NCBI GenBank assembly: GCA_963825175.1
Contig: CAWGSA010000002.1
Span: forward strand, 992,001 to 1,056,000
DNA: 64,000 nt
Direction of reading: 5' to 3'
Source: DATFTF01 sp963825175
GTDB lineage: Bacteria; Acidobacteriota; Thermoanaerobaculia; UBA5066; Gp7-AA6
Under the pieces are notes generated by a model. It did not search any database. It saw nothing but the letters and a program-made list of their open reading frames with translations, and was not told the DNA's origin. The position numbers and the translations under genes were made by a program. Position 1 is the stretch's first letter, and every line of letters starts with the position of its first letter. Below are positions 24,754 to 32,942 of the stretch, piece after piece.

Positions 24754-25638
24754 ATGAGGCGATTGGGGATCGGCGCGTTTCTCTGTGCGTTCGCGACGTT
24801 GGGTGATGCCTCCCGCGCCGGGGCCGCGGAGCCCGAGCCGACTCCTTCGCCGTTGGCGGCGCCGGCCTCGCCCGTCGCCGAGCCGGTGCTGCCGCACCAG
24901 ACCCTGACCATCGGCTCGAAAGCGCTGGGCGAGACCCGGCGCATCAACGTTTATACCCCGCCGGGCTACGACGCCGACGTCCACGGCCGCTTTCCGGTGC
25001 TCTACATGCCCGACGGCGGCATGGACGAAGACTTTCCTCACGTCACCAGCGACATCGACGCCGCGATTCGGGCCGGCCAGATGCGGCCGGTCATCGTCGT
25101 AGGGATCGAGAATACAGAGCGGCGCCGGGACATGACCGGACCGACCGGCGTCGGATCGGACAGAAAGATCGCGCCGCGCGTGGGCGGCTCGGACAAGTTT
25201 CGCACCTTTCTCCGCGACGAGCTCATGCCCGAGATCAACCGGCGCGTCCGCGGCAATGGCCGGACCGCCATCGTGGGCGAGTCGCTGGCCGGCCTCTTCG
25301 TCCTGGACACCTTTTTCCAGGAACCCCGGTTATTCGATACGTACGTCGCCCTGAGCCCGAGCCTCTGGTGGAACGCTCACGCGCTGGTGCGCGGCGCCGA
25401 GGCGCGATTGCGGGCGCTCCCGGCAATGACGTCGACCCTGTATTTCGCCATCGCCGGCGATGACGGTCTCGACGACGATGGCCAGGGTCTCGCGGCGGCC
25501 CTGCACGCCGCGGCGCCGACGGGCCTCACGTGGTTCTACGAGCGCCGGCCCGACCTGAAGCACAGCACGATCTATCGAGGCGCTTCGCCCGGAGTGTTTC
25601 GGAAACTCTTCCCGCCCTCGACGAAGGAGGTACGGTGA
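24754..25638 (+). CDS. Secreted esterase, alpha/beta-hydrolase (esterase D/PF00756 type)
   Basis: A 294-residue protein with signal peptide (about 1-25) and a Pro/Ala linker, then a hydrolase domain. TRRINVYTPPGYDADVHGRF and PVLYMPDGG open it, the nucleophile elbow is GESLAGLF, and a likely catalytic His is in DLKHSTIY near the end. Homologues hydrolyse acyl or siderophore esters. GGAGAC precedes ATG 24754. It overlaps by 4 bases with the next gene. Confidence 0.83.
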   Translation: MRRLGIGAFLCAFATLGDASRAGAAEPEPTPSPLAAPASPVAEPVLPHQTLTIGSKALGETRRINVYTPPGYDADVHGRFPVLYMPDGGMDEDFPHVTSDIDAAIRAGQMRPVIVVGIENTERRRDMTGPTGVGSDRKIAPRVGGSDKFRTFLRDELMPEINRRVRGNGRTAIVGESLAGLFVLDTFFQEPRLFDTYVALSPSLWWNAHALVRGAEARLRALPAMTSTLYFAIAGDDGLDDDGQGLAAALHAAAPTGLTWFYERRPDLKHSTIYRGASPGVFRKLFPPSTKEVR

Positions 25639-26165
25639 GAGCGGCGCCGGTCTCGCCACCGTCGCGCAGGCCCGGCGCCGGAAGGCTCCGAGCGGCAGCC
25701 GTTGCGTCGCTCGTTCTGAGCGCGGTCTGCTGTCGGTCCATCGGCGGCGTCCGCGCGAACGACGAGTCGGACGTCCGCAAGGCCCTCTCCGGGTTCGTCG
25801 AGGCCTTCAACAATCTGGACTGGGAAACGTTTCGAAGCTGCCTTGCGGCCGACGCGACCCTCTTCAACCCGGAGATTCCGGAAGCCTCCAGCCTGGCGAG
25901 AGTCGACGGCAAAGCCGCGGTCGAAGCGAGCTTTGGAGCCGTGTTCGCCACGACGCGCCAGCAGGCCGCCGGACCGCCATACCTGCACATCGTTCCTCGC
26001 AATGTGCTGGTGCAAATGCTGCCTGGGGCGGCTGTTGTGACGTTCGAATTCGACCGCGAACGTGGATCCTTCGGCAGGCGGACGATGGTCTTTCGCAAGG
26101 AACCAGGCGGTTGGCGGATAATTCATATTCATGCCTCGAACGTATCGCGTCGGCCCGGAGTCTGA
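25635..26165 (+). CDS. SnoaL/NTF2-like protein, probably exported
   Basis: A 176-residue protein from GTG 25635, coupled to the esterase stop (GTGA) with GGAGG upstream. After a hydrophobic segment ending VLSAVCC, which could act as a lipobox, an NTF2-like domain follows: DVRKALSGFVEAFNNLDWET, PDVTL-like LAADATLFNP, and GGWRIIHIHAS at the end. Such domains serve as small-molecule enzymes or binding proteins. Its stop touches a ghost attC. Confidence 0.75.
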   Translation: MRAAPVSPPSRRPGAGRLRAAAVASLVLSAVCCRSIGGVRANDESDVRKALSGFVEAFNNLDWETFRSCLAADATLFNPEIPEASSLARVDGKAAVEASFGAVFATTRQQAAGPPYLHIVPRNVLVQMLPGAAVVTFEFDRERGSFGRRTMVFRKEPGGWRIIHIHASNVSRRPGV

Positions 26166-26225
26166 ACCCTGGCTGCAACGGACGCCGGCGGCTCGTCCGT
26201 TGCCCCTGATCCGCAAGACGCCCGA
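26161..26225 (+). repeat. Ghost attC site
   Basis: TCTGAACCCTGGCTGCAACG followed by GACGCCGGCGGC copies the attC left arm (CCTGACCCGCGGCTGCAGCGGACGCC) with few changes. CCTGATCCGCAAGACGCCCG is a decayed right arm. Confidence 0.65.
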
Positions 26226-26242
26226 GATCTGGAGAGGCTGCC

Positions 26243-26533
26243 GTGGCTAAGGGTCCCGGAAAGCTGCAGGTTCTGGGTTGGCTGGGTCTGTGTCTCGTTC
26301 TTCCCCTGGGCACGTGGTTCACGGCCACGATGAGGGCGGGTCTTTCCCAAAAGAGCCTGTCGAATCTCACGCTGGAGCCGCTCCTGGTCGCGGTGTCCGC
26401 CATCGTCGTCTTCATTGGCTGGTTCCTGCTTTCGCGCAATGGCCTGAGGCCGTCGGTCGGTCTCGTTCTCCTGATCATTCTTGCGTGCGCCGCGCTGGCG
26501 GTTCAGCGTTTTGTTCCGACCTTGCGTGAGTAG
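26243..26533 (+). CDS. Small membrane protein, unknown
   Basis: A 96-residue protein from GTG 26243 with three hydrophobic segments (about 10-27, 46-64 and 70-88). No family recognised. It starts 17 bases after the ghost attC, where a cassette gene would be expected. Confidence 0.6.
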   Translation: MAKGPGKLQVLGWLGLCLVLPLGTWFTATMRAGLSQKSLSNLTLEPLLVAVSAIVVFIGWFLLSRNGLRPSVGLVLLIILACAALAVQRFVPTLRE

Positions 26534-26548
26534 CCAGGGGTCGGCGTG

Positions 26549-27214
26549 ATGAAGAGGAGGAGACAAATGCCGGCGAGACCGCTTGCCGCGATGACTTTCG
26601 GGGTCGCGTTGCTTCTGACCTCGGCACCCGGGGCGTTGGGGCAACCGGCGGGCAGGCCCGAGCACCGCATCATCCCCATTCATCCGATGTCCGAGGACGT
26701 GGAGATCCTTTATGGGGACCCCGAGAAGCCGGGAGAGCCCTTCGTCATGAGAATCCGCGAGCTTCCCGGGGGCATCATTCCCCCGCACAAGCACCCCGTC
26801 GACGAGAACATCACGGTCGTCCAGGGGACGCTGTACTTCGCGGTGGGCGAGAAATACGACCGCGCCGCCATGAAGGAGCTGAAGACCGGAAGCTACGCTT
26901 TCATCCCGAAGGGGAGCACGATGTTCGGGTGGACGCCGGAGGCCGCCATCGTGCAAGTCCATGGCGTCGGGCCCTTTCACATTCACTGGCGCGACGGGGC
27001 GGCGTGGCGGGACAAGCTCAAGACGCTGGACGACCCGGACGCCGGATCCGTCTTCAAGTTCAAGAAGGGCCAGAAGGTCGTGGCCAAGCGAGGCGCCGGG
27101 CGAATCCGGCAGGGGTACGATTCCGGGGAGATGATCGGGTACGAGATCGACGGCGATGACGGCACCCTGTTTGCCGCGGAGGAGCGGGATCTCGTCGCGG
27201 CGGGGAAGCAATGA
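26549..27214 (+). CDS. Secreted cupin-domain protein
   Basis: A 221-residue protein with signal peptide (RPLAAMTFGVALLLTSAPGA). A single cupin motif follows: GGIIPPHKHPVDENITVVQG holds the two metal-binding His and the Glu, and AIVQVHGVGPFHIHW carries the last His. Enzymatic role unknown; many such proteins are dioxygenase- or sugar-related. GTG 26546 directly before the ATG is an alternative start. Confidence 0.75.
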   Translation: MKRRRQMPARPLAAMTFGVALLLTSAPGALGQPAGRPEHRIIPIHPMSEDVEILYGDPEKPGEPFVMRIRELPGGIIPPHKHPVDENITVVQGTLYFAVGEKYDRAAMKELKTGSYAFIPKGSTMFGWTPEAAIVQVHGVGPFHIHWRDGAAWRDKLKTLDDPDAGSVFKFKKGQKVVAKRGAGRIRQGYDSGEMIGYEIDGDDGTLFAAEERDLVAAGKQ

Positions 27215-27289
27215 CCACGCGGTGTTCCGGCATTGGCCGGCCGCGCTGACAAGGCCAACGCGCACGCTCGAAATGAGTCCCTGAGCGTC

Positions 27290-28252
27290 ATGAAAGAACT
27301 CAGGACGGTCCGCAGGTTCCCGGCCGGAGATCCGGTGGAGTCCGCTCTGGGATTGGCGCTGATGCTCGCCGCCGCGGTCTTCGGCGTGTCCTGCGCAGGG
27401 AACTCGGCGGTCGCCGCGAAAACGCCGACTTCTGCGCGAATCGCCACGTCTCCCGACGGCATTTCGATCGCTTATGAAGCGGATGGGCGAGGCGCGCCGG
27501 CCCTCGTCTTCGTTCACGGGTGGTCCTGCGATCGAAGCTACTGGAAGGGACAGCTCGGACCGTTCGCCCGGGACTTCCAGGTCGTGGCCGTCGATCTCGC
27601 GGGGCACGGCAAGTCCGGCCGCGGCCGCCGGGTTTGGACGATGGACGCCTTCGGGGGCGACGTCGCGGCCGTCGTCGAGAGGCTCGGCTTGAAGAAGGTC
27701 ATCTTGATCGGGCACTCCATGGGGGGCGACGTGGTCGTCGCGGCGGCGCGCCGTCTGCGAGGCCGCGTTGCCGGCCTGGTCTGGATCGACGCCTACAAAC
27801 AACTCGGGACGCCACGGACTCCGGAACAGCTCCAGGCGCTGATCGCGCCGTTCCGGGCCAATTTCGTGGAGGCAACCCGCGCTTTCGTCCGGGGAATGTT
27901 TCCGGCCAGCTCCGATCCGGCACTGGTCGATCGGATTGCGATCGACATGTCGTCGGCTCCTCCAGCGGTCGGTCTCGGGGCTTTGGAATCGGCGATGAGC
28001 TACGACCGCGAGGTCCCCAAAGCCCTGCGGGAGCTGAACCTCCCGGTCTTCGCGATCAATCCGGACTACCGGCCGACCGACGTCGCGTCTTTGAAGCAGT
28101 ACGGCGTCGAGGTCGTCGTCATGTCGGGGGTCGGCCACTTCCTCATGATGGAGGATCCCGAGCGCTTCAATCGCCTCCTAAGGTCCGTGATCGATGGGAT
28201 GCTCCGCGAGAGTTCGGCGGGAGCGGCGCTGCGAGGAACAGGGAGCCCATGA
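27290..28252 (+). CDS. Alpha/beta hydrolase, putative lipoprotein
   Basis: A 320-residue protein with a lipobox-like FGVSC in its hydrophobic N-terminus. The hydrolase domain shows LVFVHGWSCDRSYW (oxyanion loop), GHSMGGDVVVAA (nucleophile Ser) and MSGVGHFLMMEDP (catalytic His). Likely an esterase, peroxidase or epoxide hydrolase; substrate unknown. The stop overlaps the next ATG (ATGA), so translation is probably coupled. Confidence 0.82.
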   Translation: MKELRTVRRFPAGDPVESALGLALMLAAAVFGVSCAGNSAVAAKTPTSARIATSPDGISIAYEADGRGAPALVFVHGWSCDRSYWKGQLGPFARDFQVVAVDLAGHGKSGRGRRVWTMDAFGGDVAAVVERLGLKKVILIGHSMGGDVVVAAARRLRGRVAGLVWIDAYKQLGTPRTPEQLQALIAPFRANFVEATRAFVRGMFPASSDPALVDRIAIDMSSAPPAVGLGALESAMSYDREVPKALRELNLPVFAINPDYRPTDVASLKQYGVEVVVMSGVGHFLMMEDPERFNRLLRSVIDGMLRESSAGAALRGTGSP

Positions 28253-28677
28253 AACAGAAATCCGGGAACTCGGCGAACGCGAAGACCATCGATCAGTACC
28301 TCGCGGCGCTCACCGCAGACAAGCGGGCCGCGCTCGAACGGCTGCGCAAGGCGATCCGGGCGGCGGTTCCGCGGGCCGAGGAGTGCATCAGCTATCGGAT
28401 CCCCGCCTTTCGCCTCGATGGGAGGATGCTGGTCTGGTTCGGCGCGTCCACGAATCATTGCTCCTTCTATCCGGGTGGCGTCGTGGACGCCTTCAGAGAC
28501 GAGCTCGAAAACTACGATATCAGCAAAGGGACGATCCGCTTTCAGCCGGCGCATCCCTTGCCGGCCGCCCTGGTTCGGAAATTGGTGAGAGCGCGCATCG
28601 CGAGGGACCGAGCTCCCCGTGTCGGCGCTCTCCGCTCCTCGGGCGCCGCCTCCCGGCGCCCGAGCCGATCACGTTAG
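28249..28677 (+). CDS. DUF1801/YdhG-like protein
   Basis: A 142-residue protein. TIDQYLAALTADKRAALERL, EECISYRIPAFRLDGRMLVW and GTIRFQPAHPLPAALVRKLV match the DUF1801 pattern (structural relatives of frataxin-like iron chaperones). Its last codons lie within a strong hairpin and an attC-like core, so the C-terminal tail may be cassette-end sequence captured into the frame. Confidence 0.78.
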   Translation: MKQKSGNSANAKTIDQYLAALTADKRAALERLRKAIRAAVPRAEECISYRIPAFRLDGRMLVWFGASTNHCSFYPGGVVDAFRDELENYDISKGTIRFQPAHPLPAALVRKLVRARIARDRAPRVGALRSSGAASRRPSRSR

Positions 28678-28685
28678 GCGATCGG
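28638..28685 (+). repeat. Double hairpin with attC-like right core
   Basis: CTCGGGCGCCG pairs with CGGCGCCCGAG (11-bp stem, 28638-28648 with 28654-28664). CCGATC then pairs with GATCGG around ACGTTAGGC (28671-28679). GAGCCG followed by CGTTAGGCG equals the attC right arm with a 1-base-shorter linker. It could be a ghost attC that also acts as a transcription terminator. Confidence 0.5.
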
Positions 28686-28733
28686 GAGACGGCCGTTCCA
28701 ACCAGATCCTGACGGAAGGAGCGGGCTCGATCC

Positions 28734-29657
28734 ATGGACATCCTCCAGGCAATCGGAAACACAACGATGGTCCGGCTTCGAAAAGTCGTTCCACCGGGCT
28801 CGGCATCCATCCTCGTGAAGCTCGAATGGGAGAACCCCACCGGCAGCGTCAAGGACCGGATGGCCCATGCCGTGATCTCGCGGGCCGAGCAGGAGGGTCG
28901 GTTGAAGCCCGGCGACACGGTCGTCGAGTACACCGGCGGCAGCACCGGAGCCTCGCTCGCGCTGGTCTGCGCCGCCCGGGGCTACCGGATCCGGATCGTC
29001 ACCTCCGATGCGTTCAGCCGGGAGAAACTGGATCAGATGGCCGCGCTGGGCGCGCAGCTCACGCTGGTGCCGAGCGAGGGAGGTCTCACCACCAGGAAGT
29101 TGATCCTGGACATGATCGAGGCCGCCCGCGGCCTGAGCCAAGAGCCTCGGACGTACTGGACCGACCAGCTCAACAACCACGCCAGCATCGCGGGCTATTA
29201 CTCGCTGGCGGAGGAGATCTGGAGTCAGACGGGTGGAGAGATCGACGCCTTCGTTCATTGCGTGGGGACAGCCGCCTCCTCGCGCGGAGTCGCCACTGTG
29301 CTGAAGCGGTACAAGCCGAGCATTCAGATCGTCGCCGTCGAGCCGGCCGAATCGTCCGTGTTGCTGGGGGGGCAGCCGGGACCCCACAAGATCGAAGGCG
29401 TCGGGATCGGCTCCATTCCGCCGCTGTGGGAACCGGCTCTCGTGGACGAGATCCTGGCGGTCAAGACCGACGACGCGAAGGAGATGGCGCGGCGCATCGC
29501 GCGGGAAGAGGCTCTTTTCGCCGGGACGTCCTCGGGAGCGAACGTGGTCGCGGCGCTGCGCGTCGCGGAGCGGCTCGGGCCGAATGCCAGGGTGGTCACG
29601 CTCATGGTCGATTCCGGCCTGAAGTACCTCAACACGGATGTCTACCGGAGCCGATGA
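28734..29657 (+). CDS. PLP-dependent cysteine synthase family protein
   Basis: A 307-residue fold-type-II PLP enzyme. GNTTMVRLRK starts the domain, NPTGSVKDRMA holds the PLP Lys, EYTGGSTGASLA is the cofactor/substrate loop and TSSGANVVAAL the phosphate loop. This resembles CysK/CysM and cystathionine beta-synthase-like enzymes of cysteine metabolism. No heme or CBS extension is present. AAGGAG precedes ATG 28734. Confidence 0.85.
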   Translation: MDILQAIGNTTMVRLRKVVPPGSASILVKLEWENPTGSVKDRMAHAVISRAEQEGRLKPGDTVVEYTGGSTGASLALVCAARGYRIRIVTSDAFSREKLDQMAALGAQLTLVPSEGGLTTRKLILDMIEAARGLSQEPRTYWTDQLNNHASIAGYYSLAEEIWSQTGGEIDAFVHCVGTAASSRGVATVLKRYKPSIQIVAVEPAESSVLLGGQPGPHKIEGVGIGSIPPLWEPALVDEILAVKTDDAKEMARRIAREEALFAGTSSGANVVAALRVAERLGPNARVVTLMVDSGLKYLNTDVYRSR

Positions 29658-30180
29658 GCGAACGGGTGGAGTACCCCCGAGCACGCGACCCCTTCCCGCA
29701 TTCCGGGCCGTCGCATCCGTGATCCTCGTCCCCGGCGTCGTCGTCGGATACGTGCCCTATCGCGTCCTCACAGCTTCGCCTCGCCTGCTGGCCCCTCCGC
29801 CGGATGCGGTGTCCCTCGGCGCTGCGGTGCTGCTCGCGCTGGGAACGGCGGTGCTTCTTCGTTGCGTCCGGGACTTCGCAGCGGCGGGGCGCGGCACGCT
29901 CGTGCCGATCGACCCGCCGCGCAACCTGGTCGTGCGCGGCCTCTTCCGATTCACGCGAAACCCGATGTACAACGGGGTGACGGCTGTTCTCCTGTGGGAG
30001 GCCGCGCTCTTTCGCAGCTGGGCTCTTCTGCGCTATGGGCTGCTCGTGTTCGCCGTCTTTCACTTCGTCGTCCTCCTGTACGAGGAACCCAATTTGACCA
30101 GGCGATTCGGCGATGCCTATGAAAAATACCGGTCGGCCGTGCCGCGGTGGGGCTTCGTGATCCACGGATATCGCGGTTGA
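29638..30180 (+). CDS. Isoprenylcysteine/PEMT-type methyltransferase family membrane protein
   Basis: A 180-residue protein with three to four membrane helices and the family signature LVVRGLFRFTRNPMYNGV, then EEPNLTRRFGDAYEKYRSAV near the C-terminus. These enzymes methylate lipids or prenyl-Cys ends at the membrane. ATG 29638 overlaps the preceding gene by 20 bases; GTG 29719 would be a shorter start. Substrate unknown. Confidence 0.78.
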   Translation: MSTGADERTGGVPPSTRPLPAFRAVASVILVPGVVVGYVPYRVLTASPRLLAPPPDAVSLGAAVLLALGTAVLLRCVRDFAAAGRGTLVPIDPPRNLVVRGLFRFTRNPMYNGVTAVLLWEAALFRSWALLRYGLLVFAVFHFVVLLYEEPNLTRRFGDAYEKYRSAVPRWGFVIHGYRG

Positions 30181-30647
30181 TGCCTGACCGCGTCCCGATG
30201 TCAGGCCTGCGACGGTCGCGGCCGCGAGGAATCACCGCACTCAGCGCCTTTTTCGGCTTCGGCGCTCTGGCCAGCGGCGTTTCCGCGGTCTCGCTTCTCC
30301 TTCCGGGGAGCGCCCTCGAGCCCCTCTGGCGCCTGAACCCGCGCGCCCACCGGGACTTCGTTCGGATGGACGGATGGTCGCCGGTTCTCCTTGCCGTGGT
30401 CTGCCTGGCGTGCGCGGCAGCGGCCTATGGGTTCGTGAGAGGCAGGCGCTGGGGCTACCTTCTTGGCATCGTTCTGCTGGTCGTGAACCTCGTCGGCGAA
30501 CTCCTCAATGTGGTCTTCGGCAGCGAGCCCCGCGCCATCTTTGGCCTCCCGGTCGTCGCGCTTCTGCTCTGGTATCTCGCGTCTTCGAACGTCCGCGCGT
30601 TCTTCGAGTCGAATCCGGCGCAAGCCGGGCCGTCCCCGGCCGGCTGA
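30180..30647 (+). CDS. Membrane protein, unknown
   Basis: A 155-residue protein from ATG 30180, overlapping the previous stop by one base (TGATG). Four hydrophobic segments are visible (about 21-42, 63-82, 88-110 and 118-133). No family recognised. It is the third gene in a tightly packed 28734-30647 group. Confidence 0.65.
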   Translation: MPDRVPMSGLRRSRPRGITALSAFFGFGALASGVSAVSLLLPGSALEPLWRLNPRAHRDFVRMDGWSPVLLAVVCLACAAAAYGFVRGRRWGYLLGIVLLVVNLVGELLNVVFGSEPRAIFGLPVVALLLWYLASSNVRAFFESNPAQAGPSPAG

Positions 30648-30689
30648 GGATTCACCCAACACGTTAGACTGCGGCCGAGGAGTTCCGGA

Positions 30690-31211
30690 ATGAAAGCGTC
30701 CGTCTTCGTCGGAACGAGCGTCGACGGATTCATCGCTCGCGCCAATGGCAGCTTCGATTTCCTGCCGCCTGGCGGCGGCGAGGAACACGGGTACGAGTCT
30801 TTCATGGCTTCTGTCGACGCTCTGGTCATCGGCCGCAAGACGTACGAGACGGTACTGGCCTTCGACACCTGGCCTTACGGGGAGAAACCGGTCTTCGTTC
30901 TCAGCAGTCGTCCGCTCACTTCCGCGCCCGCTGGGGCTCGGGTAGAAGGGATGTCGGGAGAGCCGGCCGAGATCGCGGCCCGGCTCGCGGCGCGCGGCCT
31001 TCAACACGTCTACGTCGATGGCGGCATCACAATCCAGAGTTTTCTCAGAGCCGGCCTCATTCAGAAAATGATCATCACCCGCGTACCGGTCTTGATCGGC
31101 ACGGGGATCTCTCTGTTCGGCGCGACCGGCCGCGACATCCGCTTCCGGCACGTCGCCACGCGCCAGTACGCCAGCGGGCTCGTGCAGAGCGAGTACGACG
31201 TCCTGGCGTGA
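30690..31211 (+). CDS. Dihydrofolate-reductase-fold family protein (RibD C-terminal type)
   Basis: A 173-residue protein of the YwjB/YyaP group. VGTSVDGFIARANGSFDFL opens the fold, ALVIGRKTYETVLAF is the NADPH-binding region, and VYVDGGITIQSFLRAGLIQK follows. The family binds NADPH, but folate reduction is not implied. Substrate unknown. Confidence 0.82.
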   Translation: MKASVFVGTSVDGFIARANGSFDFLPPGGGEEHGYESFMASVDALVIGRKTYETVLAFDTWPYGEKPVFVLSSRPLTSAPAGARVEGMSGEPAEIAARLAARGLQHVYVDGGITIQSFLRAGLIQKMIITRVPVLIGTGISLFGATGRDIRFRHVATRQYASGLVQSEYDVLA

Positions 31212-31305
31212 GCATACAGGCTGACCTCCTGCTCCCGATCATCGCGGCCGGATTCTCGGCGTGGGCGTAGTCGCTGCGTCGGGCGTTGCTTGACCGGGAT
31301 CGCGA

Positions 31306-31522
31306 ATGAAAGAGCGAAACGAACTGCCGGTGATGCGCGGGGAACGTCAGGTCCGCTTCGTCTGCGGCGCCCTCGCCGGTGTGCTCGGAGGTTTCGAAAT
31401 GGCGGCTCGATCGGGCGCGGGCAAGGGGGACGGTGCTTTGGATCGCGGTGACGGCCGTCGCATTCGGGATCGCCGCGGCATTTCTGGGCGATCGGTTCTG
31501 GCAGAACTTGCGATGGTGGTGA
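31306..31522 (+). pseudogene. Small membrane protein with a frameshift
   Basis: ATG 31306 reads VRFVCGALAGVLGGFEMAAR, a hydrophobic start. From about 31425 a different frame continues sensibly with TVLWIAVTAVAFGIAAAFLG and DRFWQNLRWW to TGA 31522. Joined, they make a 70-residue protein with two membrane segments. One indel near the GGGGGA run at about 31427 separates them. Confidence 0.45.
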
Positions 31523-31541
31523 CCGGTTAGCCCAGGGAGGG

Positions 31542-31964
31542 ATACGCAGGGTCGCCACGGGTCTGACTCCCATTCTGAACGTCTCGAACATTCAGGAGAG
31601 CTTCGCCTGGTTCGAGAAGCTCGGTTGGAAAGAGAAGTGGGATTGGGGCGGCCCTCCCACGTTCGGGGCGGTGTGCTCGGGCCAATGCGAGATCGTCCTC
31701 TGCCAGGGCGGGCAGGGCGGCCGGGGCAAGGGCACTTCGAAGAGGACCATCGGCGAAGGGGGCGACGAGTCGAGCGCCAAGAGCGCTTGGATGTCGATCT
31801 GGGTGGACGACGTCGACGCGATTCATCGGCGCTGCATCGAGCGGAGTCTCGAGGTGACCTGGCCTCCGACGGACATGCCGTGGAATGTCCGGGAGATGCA
31901 CGTCCGGCATCCCGATGGGCACGTCTTCCGAGTCAGCGGTGGAATGGAGGAAGAGAGCCCGTAG
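31542..31964 (+). CDS. VOC-family protein with no standard start codon
   Basis: The open frame from 31542 reads TGLTPILNVSNIQESFAWFE, FGAVCSGQCEIVLCQGG, AWMSIWVDDVDAIHRRC and MHVRHPDGHVFRVSGG, a complete VOC domain of about 137 residues. The only standard start is GTG 31671, inside the domain. ATA 31542 occupies the expected start position, after AGGGAGGG, so an ATG to ATA change may have silenced or weakened the gene. Confidence 0.65.
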   Translation: MRRVATGLTPILNVSNIQESFAWFEKLGWKEKWDWGGPPTFGAVCSGQCEIVLCQGGQGGRGKGTSKRTIGEGGDESSAKSAWMSIWVDDVDAIHRRCIERSLEVTWPPTDMPWNVREMHVRHPDGHVFRVSGGMEEESP

Positions 31965-32045
31965 CGTTGTTCGGCACGGAAGAGGGAAGAGAGGACGCTA
32001 TGTTTGGAGCATCCGACTCTTCGAAGCCATCGAGGCCCGCCGCGG

Positions 32046-32213
32046 ATGCCGCTCCTCGTGGCCGTGGGCGGGTGCCTCGCGGGAATCTCGGTGGCCTTCT
32101 CGATTCTGGGGGCCGTCGCTTCGGCCGCGGGGTGGCCGGGCGGCCCGCTTCTCGGAATTCTCCAGCATCCTCTTTTCTCCTCTCTTCTCTTTTCTCGAGA
32201 CGGCGGGTCTTGA
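32046..32213 (+). CDS. Possible small membrane protein
   Basis: ATG 32046 encodes 55 residues with a hydrophobic stretch (LLVAVGGCLAGISVAFSILG). The upstream sequence continues open to TTG 32004. No homology is recognised and no good ribosome site is visible. Real gene status uncertain. Confidence 0.3.
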   Translation: MPLLVAVGGCLAGISVAFSILGAVASAAGWPGGPLLGILQHPLFSSLLFSRDGGS

Positions 32214-32243
32214 AAGCGTGTTCCAGGGCTTATCATCGAGGAC

Positions 32244-32402
32244 ATGAACGCATCGAAGAAGCGCGGCCGACGCTCGAAGCCCCGCGCTTCGAAGCCCGAG
32301 ACTCTCAAGGCCCGCGATCCGGAGCGTGTGCGGGGCGGCAAGACCGCCTCGCCGCCGGGCGGCCCGGTGCCGATTCCGTATCCGAACGTCGCCAAGAGCT
32401 GA
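32244..32402 (+). CDS. 52-residue basic peptide with double-glycine-type leader motif
   Basis: ATG 32244 encodes a 52-residue protein: a Lys/Arg-rich N-terminus, then SKPETLKARDPERVRGG and a 20-residue tail rich in Pro (GGPVPIPYPNVAKS). A hydrophobic/acidic pattern ending in VRGG resembles double-glycine leaders of secreted peptides. No C39-peptidase ABC transporter is in the window. A similar microprotein lies at 34097. Function unknown. Confidence 0.55.
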   Translation: MNASKKRGRRSKPRASKPETLKARDPERVRGGKTASPPGGPVPIPYPNVAKS

Positions 32403-32473
32403 GGGGTCTCGGCGAACGCGTTGCGGTGCGAGCGAGCGATCGTGAGAGTCGGCCGCCGCATTCGGTGCCTACG

Positions 32474-32845
32474 ATGAACTGGCGCGGAACCCCTCCACAG
32501 ACCCGTTTGCGAGTGGTCGCGGTTGCCGTTCTCATCGCCGGGCTGGTCAGCGCCGTCTGGATCTACCTCGCGGCCCAACCTCCCAAGCCCAACCCGCTGG
32601 GCTATGAGCCGGAAGATTCGAAGCAGTACCTGCGCGAGGTCCAGATGTACGGCGGGACGGCCAACCTGCTGGCCACCGAACTGCGGGAATGGATCGGCAG
32701 CCTCTGGCACGGCAAGCGCCTGGCGTACACGGTGGCGGTTCTTTCGGCTCTCTTCGCGTCCGGATGCTTCTTTGTCGCCAGCCGCTCGCCCCTCGAGGAC
32801 GAAGCTTCTCCGACGCTTGAAGGCCGGGGACCATCCGACGCCTGA
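32474..32845 (+). CDS. Two-helix membrane protein, unknown
   Basis: A 123-residue protein from ATG 32474 with one N-terminal (about 13-33) and one C-terminal membrane helix (about 83-102) flanking a polar region that starts PPKPNPLGYEPEDSKQYLRE. The pattern of a Pro-rich exit after the first helix and a return helix recurs in unassigned environmental proteins. No function known. Confidence 0.6.
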   Translation: MNWRGTPPQTRLRVVAVAVLIAGLVSAVWIYLAAQPPKPNPLGYEPEDSKQYLREVQMYGGTANLLATELREWIGSLWHGKRLAYTVAVLSALFASGCFFVASRSPLEDEASPTLEGRGPSDA

Positions 32846-32942
32846 GCTTTGGGCCGCAGCCGCGCTTCGATCCGGGTGTGGACGCATCCGTGCCCGGCGG
32901 TTCGGCGCGCCGCCCTCTGCGTAGTAGGCTGCGGGCGCGTCC

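Noticed and set aside
26129..28138. 669-codon minus-strand open frame
   Set aside because: Antisense to cupin and hydrolase genes with clear domains; its translation shows no family pattern.
30654..30670. CCCAAC and GTTAGAC close together, possible fused attC ends
   Set aside because: Only 4 bases separate the boxes and no flanking attC similarity exists; chance is sufficient.
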